Made by a program: the position numbers and the translations under genes
Shown: piece by piece, positions 1 to 9,834 of the stretch
How positions within the stretch are numbered: position 1 is the first letter of the stretch
How the letters are laid out: every line of letters starts with the position of its first letter
Assembly: GCA_035079385.1 (NCBI GenBank)
Contig: JAVHKY010000028.1
Span: 8,866,001-8,930,000, forward strand
From: Aspidiotus rigidus
Taxonomy: Eukaryota; Arthropoda; Insecta; Hemiptera; Diaspididae
Direction: 5' to 3'
DNA: 64,000 nt
Notes under the pieces: generated by a model
What the model was told of the DNA's origin: nothing
Database searches by the model: none
The model's input: the letters and a program-made list of their open reading frames with translations, nothing else

Positions 1-900
1 TCCATAGTTTCGAGGCAAAAAACTTCGATGTCCGAATTGAGTCCCGGGGTCAGGAGTGATCCTAATTTCTTTTCTCGCTCCAACAGACTTAGGGCTGTCC
101 ATGTATGTATCGCATGGGTACCGTCGGTGCGATTAAAAATTGGAGTCAGCACGTGACTATTAACACTCAAGCAAGGTATCGGGTTTAGAAATGTTCCACA
201 ATACGAGTACTTTTTGGAAGAAGAAATTGAGCAGATGCGATTGACAAATTCAACTTCGATAACTCACCACGATCGCGTCGAGTCATAGTTTGTCATATAT
301 GTGCGATTGTTGAGAATTATTTTGCTTATACACCGAAGGACGAAAAAAAAATTATCGAATTAACCCATCTTTTTTTCAGGCTTAGTACCGCCGACACTCC
401 ATGACTCGATTCGAACATTATATTTTTCTGCTCCCGACATTACGGGACTCAATTTTGTTGTGTGCCCCTGATACTTGGAGACTCATTTCGGCTACTAAAA
501 ACAAGTAACCTCGCTCATGGGACTCAATTTGGGTACGCCCGTATTTTCCGACACTATAATTATCCAAAACCGAATCGCCACATATACCGAGCACAAATAT
601 TTTACTGAATACATCAAATTCAAGCTACTTTATATCTGAAGAATATTGGCGTAGGATAAGAGGTTCGTAGGTTGACCCACTTCGAAGGTATCATCAGAAA
701 AGGAAATTGTTGTCTTCTGTCATGTATTCTTATTTCATAGGTTTGAACGTATGACCCCTTCTCTCCAAGATTGAGATCTTCTCGCATCCATGCTTTTCTT
801 CTCGTTCTCTCATGTACCTTATCCCACTCTCACCCTACTAAAAACACTTGCCTTATGCACACTACCTCCTCAATAAAACTTTCTGACGATTCTCAACGTA
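1..900. other. Non-coding AT-rich stretch, no gene seen
   Basis: Only short, low-complexity open frames occur here and none resembles a known protein. A phrase close to GGGACTCAATTT is repeated near 445 and 520, with no further structure. I assign no function. Confidence 0.5.
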
Positions 901-934
901 GACCAAAAACACCAAAAATTTACTTCTTACAGAG

Positions 935-1500
935 CCCTGGTCGAAATTGCGTCGATATATTGGCAAGACCAACCCCACATGAATTCGACAAATGTCGACT
1001 CCGTATATCACCTCATTTTCCACGTCGATTTCTGGTCGAGTTCGAACCGACCTATCCAAATATTTGATCGACCTCAAATCAACTCCTCTGTTGGGTCGAT
1101 TTTTAATCAGTAATGTACACTGCTCAATTTTAAATTGACATCGACTTAGAGTCGATACAGACGCGTTCTGCATATTTGGTGCGACTTCACTACTCACAGA
1201 CAGCTCACGTCGTCATAATCATGTAATCAGGGTAATTGAAAGTTTTTACCACGTGGGGAGTTTCTTCCACCAATCACCATTTCCTCCTCCCAGAGATTGT
1301 GCACTTGAAATCGACGCTATGTCGTACCTTTCATCCATGATAACGCTCATTTTGCATCTACATCAATCTAGTCGATTCATTTTAACGTCGACGATGCAAT
1401 GAGTCGATGGTAAGATGGAACGATCGATTTTGAGCCATTTATTGGGTCGATTTGTAGTCGACATTTGATTGAACTAAATTGACGTCAATTTTGAGTCGAA
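935..1500. repeat. GTCGA-rich degenerate repeat cluster
   Basis: The pentamer GTCGA (or its complement TCGAC) recurs roughly fifteen times in under 600 bp, often inside the longer phrase TTGGGTCGATTT (near 1092 and 1442) or next to another copy. The density far exceeds what AT-rich DNA should give. It looks like a decayed short-unit repeat, but no clean period is visible. The open frames on both strands here are by-products of the repeat. Confidence 0.45.
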
Positions 1501-1559
1501 TTTTGGTTTTTTAGACTCCTCCTCGCCTCTCTACAAGAGTTTCGAACTCGATTTTTTTT

Positions 1560-2240
1560 CAAGTCCCTGTCCTCAGAATTACTCGCATGTAAAGCGCGAT
1601 TTTTCCAATCTCAAAGTCACGGTCGTATCGCCTTCTTAGCCTAATACAGCCTCGTACAATCACTTTTGTGAGAAAATACTATTTTCTTAGGCTAATGTAA
1701 TCGAGTATAAGTCGATATCCTAGTTTATGTAACTTAGGCCTACCTTAACGTAGAACATAAAAAGCTGGTTTTCATTTTCTCGAGGAAAAAAGGTTACATT
1801 AATTACGTTCAACCAATCTTGCCGGGTACTATACCCTCCTAGAAGACATATTCACGTCAAATTAAAAAAATTTGATATTGAGCTTATCCAAAAGCAGGGC
1901 TGCGATGTTTCAAACGAATAATTTTATTGTTTTAAACAGTGTTTTAAACATTAGAATTTGAGGAAAAGACGTTTCAAACGTGGATGGCGCGTCATGAATT
2001 TAAAGTCACGCGTACTCACGCACAAGAAAACGTGACTGTCTAGGGAGAAAACCTAGAGGAACCTCGCAATAAGCGCAAGGTCTTTATGTTTCAAACAACA
2101 AAATATGCAAAGTTTGTACAGAAATGCCGTTTCAAACATTTAGAAAAAAAGGCCAATTTCCAACATGTTTCAAAAAAAAAAAAAAAGGTTTAAACTAAAA
2201 AAACACGTTTTTTGTTCTTTTAAACGAATAGTATATTATG
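1560..2240. other. Non-coding stretch with clustered GTTTCAAAC motifs
   Basis: No gene is seen. The near-palindrome GTTTCAAAC or GTTTTAAAC recurs between about 1905 and 2175 at irregular spacing. A poly-A run lies near 2170. Confidence 0.4.
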
Positions 2241-2441
2241 CAACTAGTACAAAAAAGTGAAAAATGGCCAACGAGTGCGAAGTCTGATTCCCGAGGCAAA
2301 GCCGAGGGTAGCAAATCGCACGAGTAGCCATTTTTTACTGTTTTGCACGAGTTCCATACGATATTTTATTCAAAAAGTGCAAATAAAGTAGCGATATTAT
2401 TGCTCTAGTGCAATAATATCGCTACTTTTTTGCACTAGTTG
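2241..2441. mobile_element. Small palindromic MITE-like element
   Basis: The ends are inverted copies, CAACTAGTACAAAAAAGT at 2241 and ACTTTTTTGCACTAGTTG ending at 2441, with one mismatch. Inside are two further nested inverted repeats: AAAAATGGC...GCCATTTTT (about 2259-2334), and a long hairpin at 2364-2448 whose centre is TAGCGATATTATTGC and its exact complement. About 200 bp with no coding capacity fits a non-autonomous foldback/MITE. No convincing target duplication is visible, so the superfamily is undetermined. Confidence 0.6.
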
Positions 2442-2599
2442 AATAAAACCTAATTTTTTGTATTTCTGTGTCGAAAAATACCATTTCCACATTTTAGTGC
2501 ATTCCAGACATCACCACAAGCGCTCCTACTGGATTACAAATTGTGACCTGTCACAAATGTAGTTCAAATTGGTAGTGTAAAGTAGCAAAGTATTGTAGC

Positions 2600-3090
2600 C
2601 GAAAATTTCATTTTTGGCCTACACTCACCACGACTCTAAAAAATTTGGCTTTTGGAAAAATTCAGCTAGCCTTTGGTTTCATTCAGGTGACCAGGTCACA
2701 GCTGGCTTGATTCAGCTGATTTCTGGCTGGTAAATGTTATGGAAGATTGTGAGTCCTGATAAAACGATCAGGAGAATTGGGGCTTTGTCATTTCTGCGGA
2801 AGATACCTATTCTTCAGTTCGTGTTCACCTCCATTAGATAACTGCTCTAAACGGCTGAACCGGAACCAATCTTTTTCATATTCGTTAATTCTTTGGCAAA
2901 GCCAGTTTAGTGAAACAGTTGAACTTTAAATTTGAACACTCAAGAAGAGCATTTTCCTATCATGTGGGAAAAAGGAAGGCAAAAGAACAGCTGAAGTAAT
3001 TTGGTTTATTTTTGCTTCTGGCTTACATTCTCTCTTATCAATAAAAATTCAACTGATTTCGGCTTATGACTTTCGGCATTTAGCTATCCT
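2600..3090 (+). repeat. Dispersed repeat family 'GGCTTTCGGC', copy 1
   Basis: This stretch is similar to 18690-19025 plus 19690-19870 and to the complement of 41140-41430. Shared landmarks are GGAAAAATTCAGCT, GGCTTGATT, GATACCTATT, AACCAATCTTT, TTCTTTGGCAAAG and a CTCTCTTATCA end. The copies are diverged and contain no ORF, so this is an old dispersed repeat of unknown class. Several phrases are variants of a short 'GGCTTTCGGCTGGC' motif. Confidence 0.6.
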
Positions 3091-3129
3091 CCAAGGAATA
3101 TACCTATAACAAATTGTAGGTGTAGGGGG

Positions 3130-3235
3130 AAAAGGGTGAATGTCCAAACGAAACGATCTGGAGAAAAAGTTTTCTCTCAGGCACACAAAAAGTCCAATTG
3201 TTCAGATCGTTTCATGAGGACATTTACACTCTTCT
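3130..3235. repeat. Imperfect hairpin
   Basis: GAATGTCC....GAAACGATCTG at about 3138-3163 is answered by CAGATCGTTTC....GGACATTT at about 3202-3226. The arms are imperfect. A short open frame across it is probably incidental. Confidence 0.4.
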
Positions 3236-3239
3236 CCTT

Positions 3240-5450
3240 GTACTTTTTAAATGAATTTGTGGGCTCTCCATTGAAAATTCTACAAAAGAGATTTCTTCCC
3301 AACCCAGGTCGTATGTATTGCATAGATCATACCCGACTCACTCTATTCGTGTCGTCCGTCTGCTTGCACTGTCATCTCAAAACCACCTGCATACAACCTT
3401 TTTTTTCTCATACTCCAATCTCCGGAAATTATCCACAGCTACTCCATCCATTCTAATTCATAATTCGGACACGATAATTAAACATTTGACTTATTAAGAA
3501 TCCCTCTGACAATCAAACTCCATTCTCCTTCTTCGATCTCCCTCGTACCAATCAGTCGATTGAAGTATTGGCAACGAACAACCGAAAAGGTTCAGGAATT
3601 ATATGTTCAAGACAAGCACAAACTTACATAAAATTTATTACTCTCATCACAATCTGTGATACGAGTCCGGTCATCCTTACCGTTATACTCTGTAACTCAC
3701 TACCCCATGAGAATTGAAAATGAGCTCAATTCAATTCAATCATGATGCTAGGTTATATAACTGTCATTTGCGTCCAGTTAGCTAATGATATTCATTGTAC
3801 AGCTAGCTAAAATAACTTCTTACGAAACAAAAAAAAAAAAGTGTCTTTTGAAAACAGGACATCTTGAGCAGTCTGGAATTTTTCAGCTTGTCGTAGCATC
3901 TCAAGGTTGTAATGAAATTAGTCTAAGATAATAAGCACGTAGTGAACATTTTTCATTCTTTCAATGCTTCCCGTATTATGAAAATGTAATGCTTGAGGAA
4001 ACTTCTTGAATAATTTTATGTGAGTGTCTTAAAATATTTCTCCTTTCATTATAGGCCACCAATAAGTATCTAAAACATTTAATATTCTTCGGAGTATTCT
4101 TTCGGTCAGAATCTAAGGTGCTACATTGATGCTAATAGAGTAGTCTACCCAAGTCCCTGAATATCGTATTCTCACGAGGAGTAGAATGATGGTCATTATT
4201 ATTTTCACATCAAATAGAATAAAGTAAAAACACAATCCAATTTGAGGCAGAACTATTGAGGTCCAAAATAAATGTATAAATAAAAATAAATAATGGTTTT
4301 CTCTTTCGATGAACTCCAAAATTTTTGAAATTCATAACCCACTGATATTGGGAATAAATCCTAATGTAAATGAGAAGAAGATTTCATTCGAATAATCTTA
4401 CCGCTCAGAAAATTGATAACATTCTGTATGTAAATGATCGCGTTTTAAATCGGTCTCACAATGAAAACTTCATCGATGAATTTTTCATTTCAAGTTTTTC
4501 AAATTGTCGTAATTTTATTCTTTAGGATAAAAAATATTAAGCTATACCAACTCGGTATCGTGAATTCTTTTCGTTTGTCTCTTTTTCTCTTTTATTTTTT
4601 TCTTTTCTCTTTCCAGATTCTATGAGAAATTTTCTAGCATGCGCCGCCTCGATAATAATCATAAGTCAGCGTTATTCTAAATATAGTAAGTAGATTCGAA
4701 CCTATCTTCATTATCATGACATAAAATTTTCCGTTCAGTAGCTATAAATTGATTAATGATTCGCGCGTCGAATCGAATAGTTCAGATCATTTGATATAAA
4801 TCGAGAAAATGGACTCGAAGTGAGTAGGTATCGTATACATATAGGCAAGTGGGAATATTTACCTTTTATTTTCTAGCCTGAGAATATTCTTATATTTTTA
4901 GATTAAAGCGACTTACTCGTGCGACGGTTTCTATTATTCGATCATCTGTATCGTAATTTGGCGTTCGCGAGGTATTAAAAAGCACAATTTAAATTATCTA
5001 CTCGATACGATGTCACATTTTCAGACAACCTTGATCTTAGATAGAATTGTTTTACCTTACTTTAATCATATCGTTAATGAAGTCTTGCTTCCTCAGTTTT
5101 CTAATTTTGTAAACAACACTTACTGTTTTATATTATGTTTATACAACATTGAACTCTACGCGGGCTCCAATATGATAACATTTTAACGTTCTATCAAACG
5201 AAATAAACAAAATATTAATATTAATGAAAGCACAAATAAACTCATCATATTTTGAAGGTTTTAGCACGCGCTGTGTCAACGTGCCCATCGTTATGATCGT
5301 ATGCTATGAAAAAAAAATGTAAATAAATAAATAACAGACCCTATATTGGTAAAAAAAAAAAAAAAAAAAAAAAAATGACTGCTAATAATAGGCTAAAATA
5401 ATATAAGAAATACGTGCGAAGTTCTCTTCATGATACGGTATATAGATAGA
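3240..5450. other. Unremarkable AT-rich non-coding DNA
   Basis: I see no gene, tRNA or clear repeat here apart from poly-A runs near 3828 and 5350. Many short stop-rich frames suggest long-standing non-coding sequence, either intergenic or intronic. Confidence 0.45.
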
Positions 5451-5459
5451 GTCGATGAT

Positions 5460-5650
5460 CAGAATTTTTCGTAGTCAATTTTCTCGAGATCTGAATTTCT
5501 CCTCAAAGCTGGACGATTGAAATTTTTCCAAATCTCTTCCTAACTTATAATAATATGATGAGTCCCTCAGCCGATAGGCGAGAGTCATAATTGAAATTCT
5601 TCGAAGTTTTCCTCCTCCATCATAAGTAAAGTAGATCAAAAATCCAAATT
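5460..5650 (-). repeat. Degenerate CTCGAG-satellite units
   Basis: Three or four phrases resembling GAAATTTTTCCAAGTCC followed by a YCATAATA-like segment repeat here at roughly 50-60-bp spacing, in the same sense as the minus-oriented satellite units near 44100-44340. They are strongly diverged, so this looks like an old copy of the satellite family described at 43936-45884 and 57770-61850. Confidence 0.45.
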
Positions 5651-6950
5651 CTTCTTAGTCCGGCTATACCTATACGTCAAAACTTTCCCAAGATTCGCGC
5701 ACATTTTCCGAATACATTTTTTTGAAAGATTTTCCCTCAAATAGCAACCCGCTCAAAGACCCATATTACAGGTTCCTCCTAGGCCAATGAAGAAACCTCC
5801 CTTAAACTTTAATTTCTTGTAGCTGAAAAAAAAAAAATTGAATTATAAGGGCCCCCCCTAAAACGAATAGGAAGAATCATCTTCATAAAAATGGCCTCAC
5901 CGCACCCCTGGCGTTCCTCGTTGATCGAAATTTTTTCAAGTCCTCTTTTTCTTTTTTTCGCAAACAATATTTTTTTTCGAAGTGGAGAAATTGTCTTCTG
6001 TTTCTGGGCAAAAATTCGGTGTTTTAGCTGACATAGAAAAAACTATCAATATTTCTAACCCTGTCTTTCAACTACAGAACTTCCTCTAATATCCGTAGTA
6101 GGATTGCTGATGATATTCTGGAGAAAAAGTCACCGAATACTTTCAAATTATTATTGAAGGTTGAAGAGTTATTTGCAGTGTTTTGTCTGTAACTAACTCA
6201 GTACCGAGGTTATAGAATTCTTAACTTATTTTGTTCAAGTATACTCGACTCAGGATAGAACTATACGCCCATAACACTTACTTCGCTCGCACGACTCACA
6301 CACGTGCGTTCATGAAAATCCTCTGCGAAAAGGTAAAAATAACCCGAGTTTTTCTCCTCTTTTTTTCCAGGCAACCGATATTACTACGCGAGAGTAACAT
6401 TTGAAATTTTTTCCAAAAGAAATAAATGGAATTCCTTTGAAATTTTATTGGCGACATTGAACTTCTCTCGATACGCGGTGTCCGCATTCTTCAACTAGAA
6501 AACAAAACAATGGTGAGAGAAGAAAAAAAAAAACAACGAACCCAGATTCATTTGTGAACTCGTTCGATAACCTTCAACTTCTTCACGGCAAAATGTGAAA
6601 ATATAAAACTAGGCGTATCCTTATAGTCAAACACTTGTATTAGGAAGACAATTCTTAAATTGAAAATTACAATTCATTTTCTCTGAACGAAAAAATCTTA
6701 GGTAACCTTTTTGAAAATTACAGTTCGTTGATCGATAAAAGCAATGGAATATATAGCTGTAATTTCTTCCACTTGCCTTTTCTGAAAAGTGCGAAAATTC
6801 ATATATCCCTAAGAAGAATTCGTCTCAGTCCTCGTAGGAATCTTAAGCTGTGTCTGAGGGGCTGAAAAGCCTGGAGCCATTTCGACTTCTGAACTGTTTG
6901 TAGGAGTCACCATCAAAATGAGTTACTGCACGTAGCGATCACCCAAGAAA
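5650..6950. other. Non-coding stretch, nothing recognised
   Basis: No recognisable protein, RNA or repeat is seen. Short frames on both strands lack any family signature. Confidence 0.4.
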
Positions 6951-6957
6951 TTATATT

Positions 6958-7690
6958 TCACGGTTTTCGACAGCTCGTACCAATTGACCCACTGACGGTA
7001 TTCCTGTCCCCTGACGGCAATTCCGCATCCACGAAAGTCTCTTCCGACCCATTCCTCTTTTTCCCTCGATCTTTCCCTGGAAGAATTACTCGAAGCAGCT
7101 CATATCGTTCTCCTCTTATTATGTGCCCGAAGTATTCAATCTTCATTCTTTCAACTGTTTCGAGGATCTGTCTATCTTCCTTTACCAATTCAAGTACGTT
7201 ATTATTTCTCATTCTTGCTGTCCAGGAAATTTTCATCATTCGACGATATATCCACATTTCACAAGCTTGAGGGAGTTGATCGCTCTGATAGAATATGGCG
7301 TGGAATTCTACACCATACTGCATGATGGGCCAAACACAACATCACACCAATCTCTTCCGGATTCTCAGGTCCAACGATTTATCCGAAGGAAACTTTCCCA
7401 ACTTCTCGAAAGCAGTGCGTGTAACCGCATCTTCGTTTAACTTCTATTTCAGGTTTCATCTTTTGTGTGATATACGTAACAGCCTAGGTATTTGAATTGA
7501 AGGACTTCAAGGAAAAGGGGCCTCCGTTCCATAAGAAATACATTAGACGGAGGCCCCTTTTCCACGCAGCGCTTCAATTCTTGAACCTACTCCATTTGTT
7601 GGTTGTTTGCGGCTAAATTCACTCCAACGTTACTGTTTCTGCTGATCACCATAGACTTTGTTTTGTCTATATTCAGCTGAAGGCCTTTTT
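6958..7690 (-). pseudogene. Decayed non-LTR retrotransposon, RT C-terminal region
   Basis: Reading the minus strand from about 7690 down, the frames give a thumb-like stretch (GLQLNIDKTKSMVIS), then QFKYLGC, then a 121-codon frame (6958-7323) with MWIYRRMMKISWTARMRNNN followed by KIEYFGHIIRGERYELL. These are hallmarks of the region after the catalytic core in many animal LINE RTs (RTE/CR1-like type). Frameshifts separate the blocks and the catalytic YADD region is absent, so it is 5'-truncated and dead. A hairpin insertion (7511-7563) separates VQEL from QFKYLG. The clade is inferred only loosely. Confidence 0.7.
7492..7580. repeat. Perfect 17-bp hairpin inserted in LINE remnant
   Basis: GGAAAAGGGGCCTCCGT (7511-7527) and ACGGAGGCCCCTTTTCC (7547-7563) are exact complements around a 19-nt loop. 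Flanking TTGAATTGAAG and CTTCAATTC extend the symmetry. In the LINE reading the insertion falls exactly between residues that are adjacent in related proteins, so the hairpin is a secondary insertion. Confidence 0.75.
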
Positions 7691-8780
7691 TCTCACTACA
7701 AGTAGGGGCGATTAACAAGAAACCTGTAATACGGGGTTATTTAGGAAAAACGTCCGGTATCTGCCATCATCCCTCATCGAAAGGGGAGCCGCAGGACTAT
7801 CCCTCTTCATCTGTCCAACTACTCATTCTCAACTTTTACCCTATCCTTTTTCTCTGATCCCTGTCCCTCCTTAAGAGGCTGTCTCCATCTTTTTAATATT
7901 TTCTTTCATCCTCAATGCTTATCCGGTATGTTCTCTGATTGATACAACACCCTGAGAAATTTTCTCAATTCGCTGAATCTATGAAAATCACACTTCCACA
8001 CCTAGACACATTTATTCTTACTTGACTTGTGACCGTACTGCCCGCATTGTAACACAGAACTATATTTATGAACCAATTGTTAACTGATGTGAACTTCTTG
8101 TCCAATTATTGCCTTCTCGCTGTTGGACGGCGCTTTCTTCAAATTAATTAATTAATAATCGTCAATACCCGACTTATCCCTGTGACGCCTCACTCACCAA
8201 AAAAGATATTTATCTGCAAAAAGTCACATCTCGTCACTGATCACTTTCCCACCCGATATTAGGCAGTAACCACCCACTTAACCCTTTCCTACCCATTCGA
8301 CTCTCCTGTCTTAGATGCACTATTCAATATGCTAGGCAAAAACTCGACAAAATCATCTGTTCTTCTTTCATGATAAGCCATACTACTCTCTTCTGTCTGT
8401 CAATATACACGCTTTTGAAGTAAATCAAGCCCACGGCGCACAACGATCTAGCCCTGGTACCCCCCCCCCCACCCATAAATGCCGATTGTCAATTTTCTTG
8501 TACCCACAGATGAATTCACTCAGCATTCAATCTACGCACCCGCACTCTGCCGACATAATTCTCTCCTCTTGTATCTGAATTACTCAATCACCTCAAGTTG
8601 GACCATTTACCCCCTACCATATCATACATTCCTCCATAGCTATTCCCTCCCCTAAATATCGGACTCGATCTAGCTGATCATCTTATAAGCCTATACAATG
8701 CTAATAGCAGCTTAACCGTATAGATTGAGCCTCGGTTTCTTATTCTAGCAAATTTTATCTTACTACTAATTGAATACGCG
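7690..8780. other. Non-coding stretch, no gene seen
   Basis: No recognisable gene is present. The stretch is rather pyrimidine-rich on the plus strand, with a C10 run near 8460. Confidence 0.4.
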
Positions 8781-8786
8781 TAGGTG

Positions 8787-8862
8787 GCGGCTTGTTGCGA
8801 AGCGCGTCGTACACTGAAGGGTAATATTACAAAAAGGTGTGTCGCGCTTCGCAACAAGCCGC
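8787..8862. repeat. Perfect 20-bp stem-loop with TAATATTAC in the loop
   Basis: GCGGCTTGTTGCGAAGCGCG (8787-8806) is exactly complementary to 8843-8862. The 36-nt loop holds TAATATTAC at 8822-8830, and ACAC/GTGT pairing could extend an inner stem around it. GC-rich arms in an AT-rich setting suggest an inserted foldback unit. The nonamer matches the nick site of rolling-circle replicons, but no Rep-like frame is nearby. Confidence 0.7.
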
Positions 8863-8869
8863 GGCAAAT

Positions 8870-9114
8870 AAACGTTAGGATTGCAGAAGAAACCGAGGGA
8901 ATCACGAAAGACGAATAACGGAATCGAATTCAGCGTGAAAAATATGTACTTTCAGAATCGGATATTCTCGTTCTTGACCTCTCCAAAAAATTTTACTTTG
9001 TTGAGTTGTGTAATCAATTGTATTGCTACTGAAAAACAATTTCTTACACATAGGTTCTCACAATATAACACATGCTCTTATTGGCTCCTAATTGTTTGAT
9101 CAAGTACTAATATA
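8870..9114. other. Short non-coding spacer
   Basis: A 72-codon frame here has no recognisable features. I see nothing else. Confidence 0.35.
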
Positions 9115-9834
9115 TAGATAAACAATTCTTTCTGGAAACAAATGCGATGAATGAAAGCATCAAATTCACAGAACATGGCAATGAGAACATCAACTATTTG
9201 GACCTAATGTTCAGACTAGAGGACAACAGGATAGAATTTAAAATCTGCAGCAAGCCAACGCACACTGACACCACCATCCCAAACGACTACCACCAACACC
9301 CCAGACATAAGTTAGTTGCAATTCAAAACTACTGCTGCCGAGCAATTTTTATCCTGAACAACAATGAAGAGGATAAGAGAAAAATCGAAATAGTAAAGCA
9401 GATCACAGCAATCAAATACTAATCTACAGGCGTGGTTGATGGTGTCCTTAGGCAAATGGAAGCAAGAAAAGGAATCCAAGATAGATTTACATAGGAAGTA
9501 CACAACAATGTAATAAAGGCATTTAGGTACCAGCCATGACGTGAATGAGGGCATAAGTAACAACCCACCCACGCGTGGTGAAGAGTCCGCAACGGCCAGA
9601 TGGAAGAAAGGGACAAGGGGAAGTTGGGTGGAGTGTACGAGCTAAGTTGCAAAGAGCGCAAAAAATCTACATTAGTGAGACTGTGAGAAAGTTTGACATC
9701 ATTTGAAAGGAGCACGAAACATCAAAAGGGAAAAAAAACTGGTACGTCATTGTTTGGCAAACTCTACAATGAAGAACAGCAAAATGGTGAGGGAATATTC
9801 GAATGAAGAGAAGAAAACTCTGGGAACAGATGAG
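9115..9834 (+). pseudogene. Penelope-like element fragment (RT end to GIY-YIG), left part
   Basis: The frame at 9147-9422 matches residues from about 408 of the near-intact PLE protein at 51878-53959: NESIKFT, INYLDL, KPTHTDTTIPND, HPRHKL, IQNYC. Upstream, 9115-9146 also matches at the DNA level. Downstream, 9423-9834 continues as broken frames through the linker and the endonuclease region (LGGVYELSC-like, then RRKLWEQM). It lacks the catalytic RT core, so it is 5'-truncated. The element continues at 12049 after a 2.2-kb insertion. Confidence 0.85.

Noticed and set aside
8787..8862. Endogenous single-stranded DNA virus
   Set aside because: Only a stem-loop and nonamer are present; no Rep or capsid-like reading frame was seen within the surrounding kilobase.
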